From Gammaproteobacteria bacterium (GTDB lineage: Bacteria > Pseudomonadota > Gammaproteobacteria > Chromatiales > Chromatiaceae), in NCBI GenBank assembly GCA_009929855.1, contig RZZN01000013.1:1-64000 (forward strand): a stretch of 64,000 nt of DNA, given 5' to 3'. A program made the position numbers and the translations under genes. The notes below the pieces were generated by a model, which made no database searches, had not been told where the DNA came from, and was given only the letters and a program-made list of their open reading frames with translations. Below, piece after piece: positions 15,318 through 26,180 of this stretch (within the stretch, counting starts at the first letter, position 1; every line of letters starts with the position of its first letter).

Positions 15318-15501
15318 CCTCGAGCCGGCCGAGTCGCCCCGTCCGCCAGCGTCTGCCGAGAGATTCGGCCACCTGAGGCTGGCCGACGTGGGGCCAGGTG
15401 ACGCCGCCGGCGGCTGATGTCGCGGTTCGGCGCATGGCCGCCAGGCCCCCTGCGCCATGGTTGTCGCCTCGCCATCAAGGATGACGCATTGAAATACGTC
15501 A

Positions 15502-15526
15502 ATTGTTGACAAATTTACCTGGTGAT
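15502..15526 (+). promoter_or_regulatory. candidate IscR type 1 binding site upstream of iscR
   Basis: By eye, 18 of 25 positions agree with the published type 1 IscR consensus (ATASYYGACTRWWWYAGTCRRSTAT). The central segment reads GTTGACAAATTTACC. The site lies 65 bp before the iscR start and contains a -35-like TTGACA (15506-15511), so binding would be expected to repress iscR. The downstream half of the palindrome is the weaker half. Confidence 0.5.
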
Positions 15527-15590
15527 GGTGTTGCCGATGTTGATGCGCAGCACTCGGTTCATGGCTCAACTCTCACCAGGCATCCATACC

Positions 15591-16061
15591 ATGAGACTAT
15601 CGACGAAAGGCAGATACGCGGTTACCGCGATGCTCGATCTCGCATTGCACTCCGGCACTCGCCCCGTGACCCTGGCGGAGGTGTCGGTGAATCAGGGGAT
15701 CTCGCTGTCGTACCTCGAGCAGTTGTTTGCGGCGCTGCGTGCCAAGCATCTCGTGCGCGGCGTGCGTGGGCCGGGCGGGGGGTATTATCTCGGCAAACCG
15801 GCCGCTGAGATCACGATCGCCGACATCATCTGCGCGGTCGATGAGTGGGTGGAGTTGACACGTTGTGGTGGACGAGAAAACTGTCGTGCTGGACAGCGCT
15901 GTCTCACCCATGCGCTTTGGGATCAACTCAGCGATGAAATTTTCCGCTTCCTCAGCGAGATCACGCTACAAGATCTCATGGAGCGTGGCCAGACGCGTGG
16001 TGAGACCCCGCGCCTGGAGCAGTCTTTGCGCACTCACGAGACCAAGCGTCACGCCGCATGA
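15591..16061 (+). CDS. iscR: Rrf2-family Fe-S regulator IscR
   Basis: IscR is a winged-helix repressor/activator that senses Fe-S cluster status. The 156-residue protein begins [11 protein letters not shown] and carries the cluster ligands C92, C98 and C104 plus H107, all at E. coli IscR positions. This separates it from NsrR and RirA. Unusually, no iscS, iscU or iscA follows; the next gene is prmB. The start at 15591 matches the family N-terminus; the frame is open further upstream but runs into the predicted operator region. Confidence 0.92.
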   Translation: MRLSTKGRYAVTAMLDLALHSGTRPVTLAEVSVNQGISLSYLEQLFAALRAKHLVRGVRGPGGGYYLGKPAAEITIADIICAVDEWVELTRCGGRENCRAGQRCLTHALWDQLSDEIFRFLSEITLQDLMERGQTRGETPRLEQSLRTHETKRHAA

Positions 16062-16166
16062 CGGGTGTGAGGTTGGTCGGGGGCGTCGATGGGACTGAAC
16101 AAGGCGGCCGCGGTAGTGGTATCCTGCAGTGCTGGAGCCACTCAGCGAGTTCACTCACATTACACC

Positions 16167-17093
16167 ATGGCCGAGCAACCCGATGGTTTGATCACGATTC
16201 AAGACTTCGTGCGTTGGGGCGCAAGTCGCTTCAATGCCGCTGGTCTGTACTTCGGCCACGGGACCGACAATGCCATCGACGAAGCCGTCCATCTGGTGCT
16301 CGCGGCCATCGATCTCGCGCCGACCCTGCCCGCCAGCTTTCGCGATTGTCGTTTGACCCCGGTCGAGCGCGTCCTGGTTTCGGATCTCATCGAGCGGCGC
16401 GTGGTCGAGCGAGTGCCAGCAGCCTACCTGACTGGTCGGGCTTGGTTCGCGGGGCTGGAGTTCAGCGTGAACCGCGAGGTGCTGGTGCCGCGCTCACCGA
16501 TCGCCGAGCTGGTCGAGGCTGGCTTCGAGCCCTGGGTCGATGGCGAGATGGTGACCCGGGTGCTGGATCTCTGTTGTGGCAGTGGCTGTATCGGCATCGC
16601 CGCTGCGGTCTATCTCCCGGATGTCGATGTGGATCTATGCGATATCTCACCGGGTGCCATCGAGCTGACCAAGTGTAATGTCGAGCGTCACCGGGTCGGT
16701 GATCGCGTCCGGATCTTCGAGTCCGACCTCTTCAACGCGCTGGGTGAGGAGCGCTACGACGTGATCGTCAGCAACCCCCCCTATATCTCGCGTGCCGAGC
16801 TCGAGAGCCTGCCCCGCGAGTACCACAATGAGCCGCGGCTCGGGTTGCTCGGTGGCGAGGATGGCTTGGACGTGGTGGTGCGGATCCTGGCCGAGGCGGC
16901 GAGCTTTCTGACCGAGGAGGGTATCCTCATCGTCGAGGTCGGCAGCGCGGCTCCCGAGTTAGAGCGGCGTCTGCCGGGTGTGCCCTTCACCTGGGTCGAG
17001 TTCGAGCGTGGTGGCGAGGGAGTCTTCCTGCTCACACGCGAGCAGCTGGAGCGCCACCAGCTCGAGCTGTTGGACGAGGCTACGAAGCGATGA
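16167..17093 (+). CDS. prmB: 50S ribosomal protein L3 N5-glutamine methyltransferase
   Basis: PrmB methylates a glutamine in ribosomal protein L3. The 308-residue product has the PrmB-type N-terminal helical domain and a Rossmann SAM-binding domain with DLCCGSGCIGIA, followed by the catalytic NPPY motif in SNPPYIS. The long N-terminal domain and overall length point to PrmB rather than the release-factor enzyme PrmC. The start MAEQPDG was chosen because upstream codons are not conserved-looking. The stop overlaps the ATG of a 40-codon frame. Confidence 0.9.
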   Translation: MAEQPDGLITIQDFVRWGASRFNAAGLYFGHGTDNAIDEAVHLVLAAIDLAPTLPASFRDCRLTPVERVLVSDLIERRVVERVPAAYLTGRAWFAGLEFSVNREVLVPRSPIAELVEAGFEPWVDGEMVTRVLDLCCGSGCIGIAAAVYLPDVDVDLCDISPGAIELTKCNVERHRVGDRVRIFESDLFNALGEERYDVIVSNPPYISRAELESLPREYHNEPRLGLLGGEDGLDVVVRILAEAASFLTEEGILIVEVGSAAPELERRLPGVPFTWVEFERGGEGVFLLTREQLERHQLELLDEATKR

Positions 17094-17212
17094 TCCTGGT
17101 CCGCCCGATGAGTGTCGACGGACATGCCGGCCAGATTCCATTCCATACCCTGCTGAAGCAGATCGACGAGACCCATCGACGTGGGCGCGATCGCGGCGGG
17201 GACGATGCCTGA
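17090..17212 (+). CDS. possible 40-residue protein coupled to prmB
   Basis: The ATG overlaps the prmB stop (ATGA), an arrangement typical of translational coupling. The frame encodes 40 residues starting MILVRPMSVDGHAG and ending in a charged RRGRDRGGDDA tail. I recognise no family. It could be a genuine small protein, the remnant of a longer gene, or chance in GC-rich DNA, where short open frames are common. Confidence 0.3.
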   Translation: MILVRPMSVDGHAGQIPFHTLLKQIDETHRRGRDRGGDDA

Positions 17213-17271
17213 GCAAGGCATGATCAAGACGGTCGCGCGGGTGTCGACCGAATAGGCTGGAGGTTTCAACG

Positions 17272-18657
17272 GTGGAGCAAGGCGTCTCATTCGATCTGGA
17301 TCTGATCCGTCGCTATGATCAGAGCGGACCGCGCTATACCTCGTACCCGACCGCGGTGGAATTCGACGAGTCGTTCGATGCCGCGGCCTATCAAGCGGCT
17401 TGCGCGCGCAGCAATCAAAGCGGGCGGCCGCTCTCGCTCTATTTTCACATCCCCTTTTGTGACACCGTTTGTTTCTATTGCGCGTGCAACAAGATCGCGA
17501 CCAAGGATCGCTCACTGGCGCCGCCCTATCTAGCGCGCGTCCATCGCGAGCTGGCAATGCAAGCTGATCTCTTCGACCGCTCGCGAGTCGTCGAGCAGCT
17601 GCACTGGGGTGGTGGAACGCCGACCTTCCTCAGTCACGAGCAGATGACAGAGTTGATGGCGGTGACCCGTCAGCATTTCACGCTCGCCGATGACGAGGTC
17701 GGTGAGTTCTCCATCGAGATCGATCCGCGCGAGGCCGATGCCGCGGGTGTTGCCTTGCTGCGGCGTCTGGGCTTCAATCGGATGAGTCTCGGTGTGCAGG
17801 ATTTCGATCCGCAGGTCCAGGCCGCGGTCAACCGCATCCAAACCGAGGCCCAGACCATGGCCGTGCTCGATGCGGCGCGGCAGGTCGGTTTCCGCTCGGT
17901 CAGCATCGACCTCATCTATGGCTTACCGTTTCAGACCCCAGAGCGTTTCGCGCGGACCCTGGAGCGTATCATCGCGGTTGGGCCCGAGCGGGTCTCGGTA
18001 TTCAACTACGCCCATCTACCCGAGCGCTTCAAGCCGCAGCGGCGCATCAATGCGGCCGACCTTCCGGCACCTGAGGTCAAGCTCGATATCCTGCAATCGA
18101 CGATCGAGCGTCTGACCAGCGCTGGATATGTCTATATCGGTATGGATCATTTCGCGCGGCCGGACGACGAGTTGGCGCTAGCCCAGCGCGCGGGCACACT
18201 CTATCGCAACTTTCAAGGCTACTCCACGCACGCCGATTGCGACCTGATCGGTATCGGCGTGACATCGATTGGCATGATCGACAACACTTACGGGCAGAAT
18301 CGGCGCGAGCTCGAGGAGTACTATGCCGACCTGGATGCCGGTCGGCTTCCAGTCTTTCGCGGGATCGAGCTCAGCCCCGATGACCTGATCCGGCGTGACG
18401 TCATCACCCGGCTAATCTGCCATTTCGAGTTGGATATCCCTGCCACCGAAGCGCGTTGGGCGATCGATTTCAGTGATTACTTCGCCGATTCGCTCGCGAA
18501 GCTGCGTGACATGGCCACTGACGGCCTGTTGGATCTGGGCGATCGGCAGATCCGCATCCTGCCCCGTGGCCGCTTGTTGGTCCGCAACATCTGCATGGCC
18601 TTCGACGCCTATCTGGCGACCAAGACTGGACCGATCGGTTTTTCGAAGGTGATCTGA
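17272..18657 (+). CDS. hemN: oxygen-independent coproporphyrinogen III oxidase
   Basis: HemN is a radical-SAM enzyme that decarboxylates coproporphyrinogen III to protoporphyrinogen IX without oxygen, giving haem (and, in phototrophs, bacteriochlorophyll) under anoxic conditions. The 461-residue protein has the HemN cluster motif C-x3-C-x2-C-x-C (CDTVCFYCAC), then GGGTPTFL and the C-terminal HemN domain. It starts at GTG with GGAGG upstream. No FNR half-site pair was found in the 60 bp before it. Confidence 0.96.
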   Translation: MEQGVSFDLDLIRRYDQSGPRYTSYPTAVEFDESFDAAAYQAACARSNQSGRPLSLYFHIPFCDTVCFYCACNKIATKDRSLAPPYLARVHRELAMQADLFDRSRVVEQLHWGGGTPTFLSHEQMTELMAVTRQHFTLADDEVGEFSIEIDPREADAAGVALLRRLGFNRMSLGVQDFDPQVQAAVNRIQTEAQTMAVLDAARQVGFRSVSIDLIYGLPFQTPERFARTLERIIAVGPERVSVFNYAHLPERFKPQRRINAADLPAPEVKLDILQSTIERLTSAGYVYIGMDHFARPDDELALAQRAGTLYRNFQGYSTHADCDLIGIGVTSIGMIDNTYGQNRRELEEYYADLDAGRLPVFRGIELSPDDLIRRDVITRLICHFELDIPATEARWAIDFSDYFADSLAKLRDMATDGLLDLGDRQIRILPRGRLLVRNICMAFDAYLATKTGPIGFSKVI

Positions 18658-18840
18658 AAGAAGCGGCACCTGGCGTCATCGGGTCGATGCGGCGCCAAAT
18701 CGATTGGCTCCGCCTGCGGTCAGTGACCGCGCAAGGCCGATCATCCGTCACACCAGCAGGAATCGCCGATAGGCCATGGCAAGGTGAGATGATCCGCGGC
18801 CGCCAGCCATGGCCACTGGGCCGCCGAGCCATGCCTCAAC

Positions 18841-18877
18841 GACTGGTCGGATGGGCCGGAACGACCGGTCGAATGGG
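18841..18877 (+). repeat. tandem 15-bp direct repeat upstream of tig
   Basis: The two copies read GACTGGTCGGATGGG and GACCGGTCGAATGGG, starting at 18841 and 18863. The 22-bp offset is close to two helical turns, so a dimeric regulator could bind both on the same face. The downstream copy ends about 55 bp before the putative tig -10 element. Confidence 0.45.
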
Positions 18878-18932
18878 ATTGACGGGTGCTGAGTGACCGG
18901 GTTTGGTCGTTCGCGCATGCGCTCGGGTGCGT

Positions 18933-18938
18933 TATACT
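18933..18938 (+). promoter_or_regulatory. putative -10 element of tig promoter
   Basis: TATACT lies 91 bp before the tig ATG. No good -35 hexamer stands 16-18 bp upstream (TTCGCG at 17 bp), so activator dependence or a weak promoter is possible. Confidence 0.35.
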
Positions 18939-19028
18939 TATTCACTTCAGTGCGGTTTGGGCCAGATGCCCAAGCCATGATTCAGACAGCGTCGGGCCCG
19001 TCGGGTGCGCGGTGCCGAGTGGAGAGAC

Positions 19029-20324
19029 ATGATGCAGGTTTCGGTGGAGGCGGGCGAGGGACTCGAGCGACGGATGAGGGTCGATCTGCCTTTTGACGAG
19101 ATTGCGGTCGAGGTCGATAAGCGGTTGCAGACGCTTGGCCGAAGCGCCCGTTTGCCGGGATTTCGCCCAGGCAAGGTGCCGATGAAGCTCTTGAGAAGCC
19201 GCTATGGGATGGCCGTGCACCAAGAGGTCTTTGCCGAGAAGCTCGACTCGATCTTCAGCGAGGCCGTCACCGGAGAGTCGCTGCGTCCAGCCGGGCGACC
19301 CAGGATCGAGCCCGACATTGACCTGGACGAGCGGCGCATGGGCTTCACGGCGATCTTCGAGATCCTGCCACAGGTCACACTCGCGGATCTGACCGAGCAG
19401 GTCATCAAGATTCCAAGCGTGGAGGTCACCGAAGCGGATCTCGAGCAGATGATCCAGCGATTGCGTGAGCAGCGCGCGACCTGGATTCCGGTCGAGCGCG
19501 CGAGCCAACTCGGTGACCGCCTCAGCCTGTCCTTCGATGGGACGCTCGATGGTGAGCCGTTCGAGGGTGGTGCCGCGCAGGGCGTCACCATCGAGCTTGG
19601 CTCCTCGCGCATGATCCCGGGCTTCGAGGAAGGGCTGATTGGTGCCGCCGCCGGCGAGCAGCGTGCACTGGACCTGGTTTTTCCCGAGCAGTATCACGTC
19701 GCCCATCTCGCCGGGCGTCCAGTTCATTTCGATGTGACAGTCGATTCCGTGACCGAGCGCGTTCTTCCAGAGGTCGACGCCGAGCTGGCCAAAGCTTTCG
19801 AGGTCGAGGATGGCGATGTCGAGCGCTTTCGTGCCGAGGTGCGCCAGAACATGCTGCGTGAGCTCAAGCAGCGTCTCGATGCGCGCAAGAAGGACGCGGT
19901 CATGGACCTGCTTTTCGCGATGCATCCGATCGAGCTGCCTCGCGCGCTCGTCGAGAACGAGACGCGCGCGATGGCCACGCAGATGCGTGAGTCTCTCGGC
20001 TCGACGGGGATGAACATCCCAGATGGCATGTTCGATGAGCCGGCACGGCGTCGCGTGGCTCTCGGCTTGATCATCGGCGAGATCGTTCGCCAACAAGGGA
20101 TGCGTCCTGATGCCGAGCGTGTGCGGTCGTTCATTCAAGAGATGGCCTCGACCTACGAGGAGCCGCAGCGCGTCGTCGATCACTACTACCGGGATGAGAA
20201 TCGACTTGCCCAAGTCGAGGGCCTTGTCCTCGAGAATCAGGTGGTGGATTGGGTGATGGAGCAAGCGCGGGTCGAGGAGGAGTCCATGACCTTTGCCCAA
20301 TTGTCCGAACCTCCCACCCGGTGA
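19029..20324 (+). CDS. tig: trigger factor
   Basis: Trigger factor is the ribosome-bound chaperone and peptidyl-prolyl isomerase that meets nascent chains. The 431-residue product has the N-terminal ribosome-binding signature GFRPGKVP, a central FKBP-type domain (about residues 150-235; GTLDGEPFEGG) and a helical C-terminal chaperone domain. GGAGAG precedes the ATG; a second ATG follows immediately. It heads the conserved tig-clpP-clpX-lon-hupB series. Confidence 0.96.
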   Translation: MMQVSVEAGEGLERRMRVDLPFDEIAVEVDKRLQTLGRSARLPGFRPGKVPMKLLRSRYGMAVHQEVFAEKLDSIFSEAVTGESLRPAGRPRIEPDIDLDERRMGFTAIFEILPQVTLADLTEQVIKIPSVEVTEADLEQMIQRLREQRATWIPVERASQLGDRLSLSFDGTLDGEPFEGGAAQGVTIELGSSRMIPGFEEGLIGAAAGEQRALDLVFPEQYHVAHLAGRPVHFDVTVDSVTERVLPEVDAELAKAFEVEDGDVERFRAEVRQNMLRELKQRLDARKKDAVMDLLFAMHPIELPRALVENETRAMATQMRESLGSTGMNIPDGMFDEPARRRVALGLIIGEIVRQQGMRPDAERVRSFIQEMASTYEEPQRVVDHYYRDENRLAQVEGLVLENQVVDWVMEQARVEEESMTFAQLSEPPTR

Positions 20325-20400
20325 CTGGCGATCGGAGCCGGGCGCGCTTGCAATTAGCGGATGCCCCGGCGGCAGCTTCCGACCGGCCGCGCTGACAAAA

Positions 20401-20420
20401 GCGGGATCATGAGATCCCGC
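20401..20420. other. hairpin between tig and clpP
   Basis: A perfect 8-bp inverted repeat (GCGGGATC / GATCCCGC) encloses an ATGA loop. On the plus strand no T-run follows, so read-through from tig into clpP with partial attenuation or RNA processing is possible. Confidence 0.5.
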
Positions 20421-20465
20421 CTAGACACTCGACCGCCCCGAGCAACATATCCGACGGCACATCCC

Positions 20466-21110
20466 ATGCATATTCCATCGAGTCGCTCAGATTGGCAGCC
20501 CACCGGGCTCGGTTTGATCCCGATCGTCATTGAGCAAACGTCCCGGGGCGAACGCTCCTTCGACATCTACTCCCGTCTGCTCAAGGAGCGCGTCATCTTT
20601 CTGGTCGGTCAGGTCGAGGACCATATGTCCAACCTGATCGTCGCTCAACTCTTGTTCCTGGAGTCCGAAAACCCGGACAAGGATATCCATCTCTATATCA
20701 ATTCGCCTGGCGGATCGGTCACTGCGGGCCTGGCGATCTATGACACCATGCGTTTCGTGCGACCGGATGTCAGCACGATGTGTATTGGCCAGGCCGCCAG
20801 CATGGGCGCCTTGCTGCTGGCCGGTGGCGCAAAGGGCAAGCGGTTTTGCCTGCCCCATTCTCGCATGATGATCCACCAACCCCTCGGCGGTTTCCATGGA
20901 CAGGCCACTGATGTCGATATCCACGCGCGCGAGATCCTCTACATCCGCGATCGTTTGAATCGGATCCTGGCCGAGCATACCGGCCAATCGATCGAAAAGA
21001 TCGCCGAGGATACCGAGCGTGATCGGTTCATGGGTGGAGAGGAGTCTGTCGCCTACGGGTTGATCGACAAGGTTCTCACGGAGCGAGGTCCCGCGCCGGC
21101 CAAGGCGTGA
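20466..21110 (+). CDS. clpP: ATP-dependent Clp protease proteolytic subunit
   Basis: ClpP is the tetradecameric serine peptidase that works with ClpX or ClpA. The 214-residue protein contains the full catalytic triad S112 (GQAASMGA), H137 (MMIHQPLGG) and D186 (ERDRF). The [10 protein letters not shown] start is short-propeptide style; earlier in-frame starts would run through the hairpin at 20401-20420. clpX follows 178 bp downstream. Confidence 0.96.
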   Translation: MHIPSSRSDWQPTGLGLIPIVIEQTSRGERSFDIYSRLLKERVIFLVGQVEDHMSNLIVAQLLFLESENPDKDIHLYINSPGGSVTAGLAIYDTMRFVRPDVSTMCIGQAASMGALLLAGGAKGKRFCLPHSRMMIHQPLGGFHGQATDVDIHAREILYIRDRLNRILAEHTGQSIEKIAEDTERDRFMGGEESVAYGLIDKVLTERGPAPAKA

Positions 21111-21195
21111 TCGACGCCTCCAAGCCGGGTACTCATAGGGTCGGAGCAGGCGAGGTCTCGATGCCTCCATCGGCGGACAGGTGCCCATCGTCTCC

Positions 21196-21223
21196 TTGTG
21201 ATGTGGAATCTTGCCATTATGAT
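21196..21223 (+). promoter_or_regulatory. putative sigma70-type promoter of clpX
   Basis: A -35-like TTGTGA (21196-21201) and a -10-like TATGAT (21218-21223) are separated by 16 bp, 65 bp before the clpX start. This would allow clpX to be expressed separately from clpP. Confidence 0.45.
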
Positions 21224-21288
21224 TACGCTTGTATTGCATCAGATCACTGGATCTCGGCCATAATCGACCGCACGGAGACTCAACCGCG

Positions 21289-22563
<1,275 letters not shown>

Positions 22564-22756
22564 GCCGCGATCACGTCCATGGCGATGTGCCTGGCCTGGA
22601 GATCATCGCGTCGCGGTTGAAGTCTGCGGATCGAGCCCTGATCCTTGACGCCAGCACAAGCTTCGCTCTGATGACCGACAGCACCGCGCAATGACTCATC
22701 GGGATGTCGATCCCGCGGTCGCGCCGCCTAATGTCCCCACCAAGAGACCGATTTCC

Positions 22757-25216
<2,460 letters not shown>

Positions 25217-25369
25217 CCTGTCCTTGGTGCTGGAACGATCCTGAGCACCCGCGCCGGGCCGAGTCCGGTGCGAGGGATCCACGCCTTCACTCCTCGAAGC
25301 AATGCCGAGCGTGCGCCGATTGTCGGCGACACTCACAAGAGGCGTGCGGAAGCTGGAGGGGTATGGTAC

Positions 25370-25396
25370 CGCTTGTCAGTCGACAAACTGACAGCG
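25370..25396. other. bulged inverted repeat upstream of hupB
   Basis: CGCT-T-GTCAGT pairs with ACTGACAGCG around a CGACAA loop: ten pairs with one unpaired T. There is no T-run, so it could be a protein-binding operator or an RNA structure at the lon 3' end. Confidence 0.45.
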
Positions 25397-25475
25397 TTGA
25401 GACTGCTGTATGCACTTGCCCTATCCATCCAGGTGCTGACTCAGGATCGCTGTGTGACGAAGATGAAAAAGTCGG

Positions 25476-25504
25476 TTGCCCTGGTTGGGACTCCGCTTTA
25501 GCAT
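25476..25504 (+). promoter_or_regulatory. putative hupB promoter
   Basis: TTGCCC (25476-25481) and TAGCAT (25499-25504) are separated by 17 bp, about 130 bp before the hupB start. Each matches the sigma70 consensus at four of six bases. Confidence 0.35.
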
Positions 25505-25636
25505 GCAACCCAGTTTGGTCTCGGCGACGCAGTGCCGGCCCAGCTCCAGATGGGCCGTGGGCGACACGAACCGGACGGCGCGGCATGCAGCGGGCGAGGG
25601 GCAACTGAAGAACGAGTGAAAAATAAAGGGGAGAAC

Positions 25637-25909
25637 ATGAATAAGTCGGAACTCATCGATAGAATGGCGCATTCGGCGGAGATCCCCAAGGCGGCGGCTG
25701 CGAAGGCCCTGGACGCCTTCACTGATGCGATCGCGGAGGCCCTGAAGGCGGATGACAAGGTGGCGCTGATCGGATTCGGTACGTTCGAAGTCAAGAAACG
25801 CGCGGCGCGCACAGGCCGCAATCCTCAGACTGGCGAGGTGATCGAGATCAAGGCATCCAAAACACCCTCATTCAAGGCTGGCAAGGCGCTCAAAGACGCT
25901 GTACAATGA
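25637..25909 (+). CDS. hupB: DNA-binding protein HU-beta
   Basis: HU is a dimeric nucleoid protein that bends DNA. The 90-residue product begins MNKSELID and has the DNA-binding arm signature [21 protein letters not shown] and a C-terminal [21 protein letters not shown] precedes the ATG. Its position after lon is the usual gammaproteobacterial order. The IGFGTFEV form and this location indicate HU rather than IHF. Confidence 0.96.
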   Translation: MNKSELIDRMAHSAEIPKAAAAKALDAFTDAIAEALKADDKVALIGFGTFEVKKRAARTGRNPQTGEVIEIKASKTPSFKAGKALKDAVQ

Positions 25910-25947
25910 CATCATCGTCAGGGGCGTTGCTCATCTAGATAGTGAGC

Positions 25948-26023
25948 GGGTGCTTAGCTCAGCTGGGAGAGCATCGCCCTTACAAGGCGAGGGTCGCAGG
26001 TTCGATCCCTGCAGCACCCACCA
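25948..26023 (+). tRNA. tRNA-Val (anticodon UAC)
   Basis: The full cloverleaf is visible: acceptor arm GGGTGCT paired with AGCACCC, a D-loop with AGCTCAGCTGGGAGAGC, an anticodon arm with TAC in CCTTACAAGG, and a T-arm with GGTTCGATCC. The terminal CCA is encoded (26021-26023). Confidence 0.97.
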
Positions 26024-26031
26024 ATCTTCAC

Positions 26032-26108
26032 GGAGCGGTAGTTCAGTTGGTTAGAATACCGGCCTGTCACGCCGGGGGTCGCGGGTTCGAGCCCCGTCCG
26101 CTCCGCCA
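26032..26108 (+). tRNA. tRNA-Asp (anticodon GUC)
   Basis: The acceptor arm GGAGCGG pairs with CCGCTCC. The anticodon arm contains CCTGTCACG with GTC, the T-loop reads GGTTCGAGCC, and CCA is encoded (26106-26108). It lies eight bases after tRNA-Val, so the two are processed from one transcript. Confidence 0.97.
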
Positions 26109-26132
26109 TCTCCTCTCGATCACATGTCTGGG

Positions 26133-26151
26133 CGCCCGTGTTCAACGGGCG
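26133..26151 (+). terminator. possible terminator after the tRNA pair
   Basis: CGCCCGT pairs with ACGGGCG around a 5-base loop, followed by ATT. The T-run is short, so this is a weak candidate. It sits between the tRNA genes and ppiD. Confidence 0.4.
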
Positions 26152-26180
26152 ATTCAGCCTTAGTCATCCTCTGAAATACC

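Larger units (their letters stand above)
18658..19028. other. intergenic region hemN-tig (371 bp)
   Basis: There is no convincing gene here. The region holds a pair of imperfect 15-bp direct repeats (18841-18855 and 18863-18877, 13 of 15 bases identical) offset by 22 bp. A -10-like TATACT lies at 18933-18938. Two GGCCATGG-centred palindromes sit near 18772-18782 and 18807-18816. No terminator with a T-run was found after hemN. Confidence 0.6.
25217..25636. other. intergenic region lon-hupB (420 bp)
   Basis: No gene is supported here. The region holds a bulged 10-bp hairpin (25370-25396) and a promoter-like pair at 25476-25504 that could drive hupB. Short open frames are present but have no ribosome-binding site or recognisable sequence. 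Confidence 0.6.

Noticed and set aside
18942..20300. 452-codon open frame on the minus strand of tig
   Set aside because: It is a mirror of tig codon structure in GC-rich DNA. The product resembles no family, and the plus strand clearly encodes trigger factor.
20401..20420. Terminator between tig and clpP
   Set aside because: The stem is perfect but no T-run follows on the plus strand. The TTTTGT on the minus strand has no gene to terminate. Kept only as a hairpin.
22691..22756. Earlier ATG for lon
   Set aside because: No ribosome-binding site, and the extra 22 residues look unlike Lon N-termini. MASQIVSS at 22757 has AAGAGA upstream.
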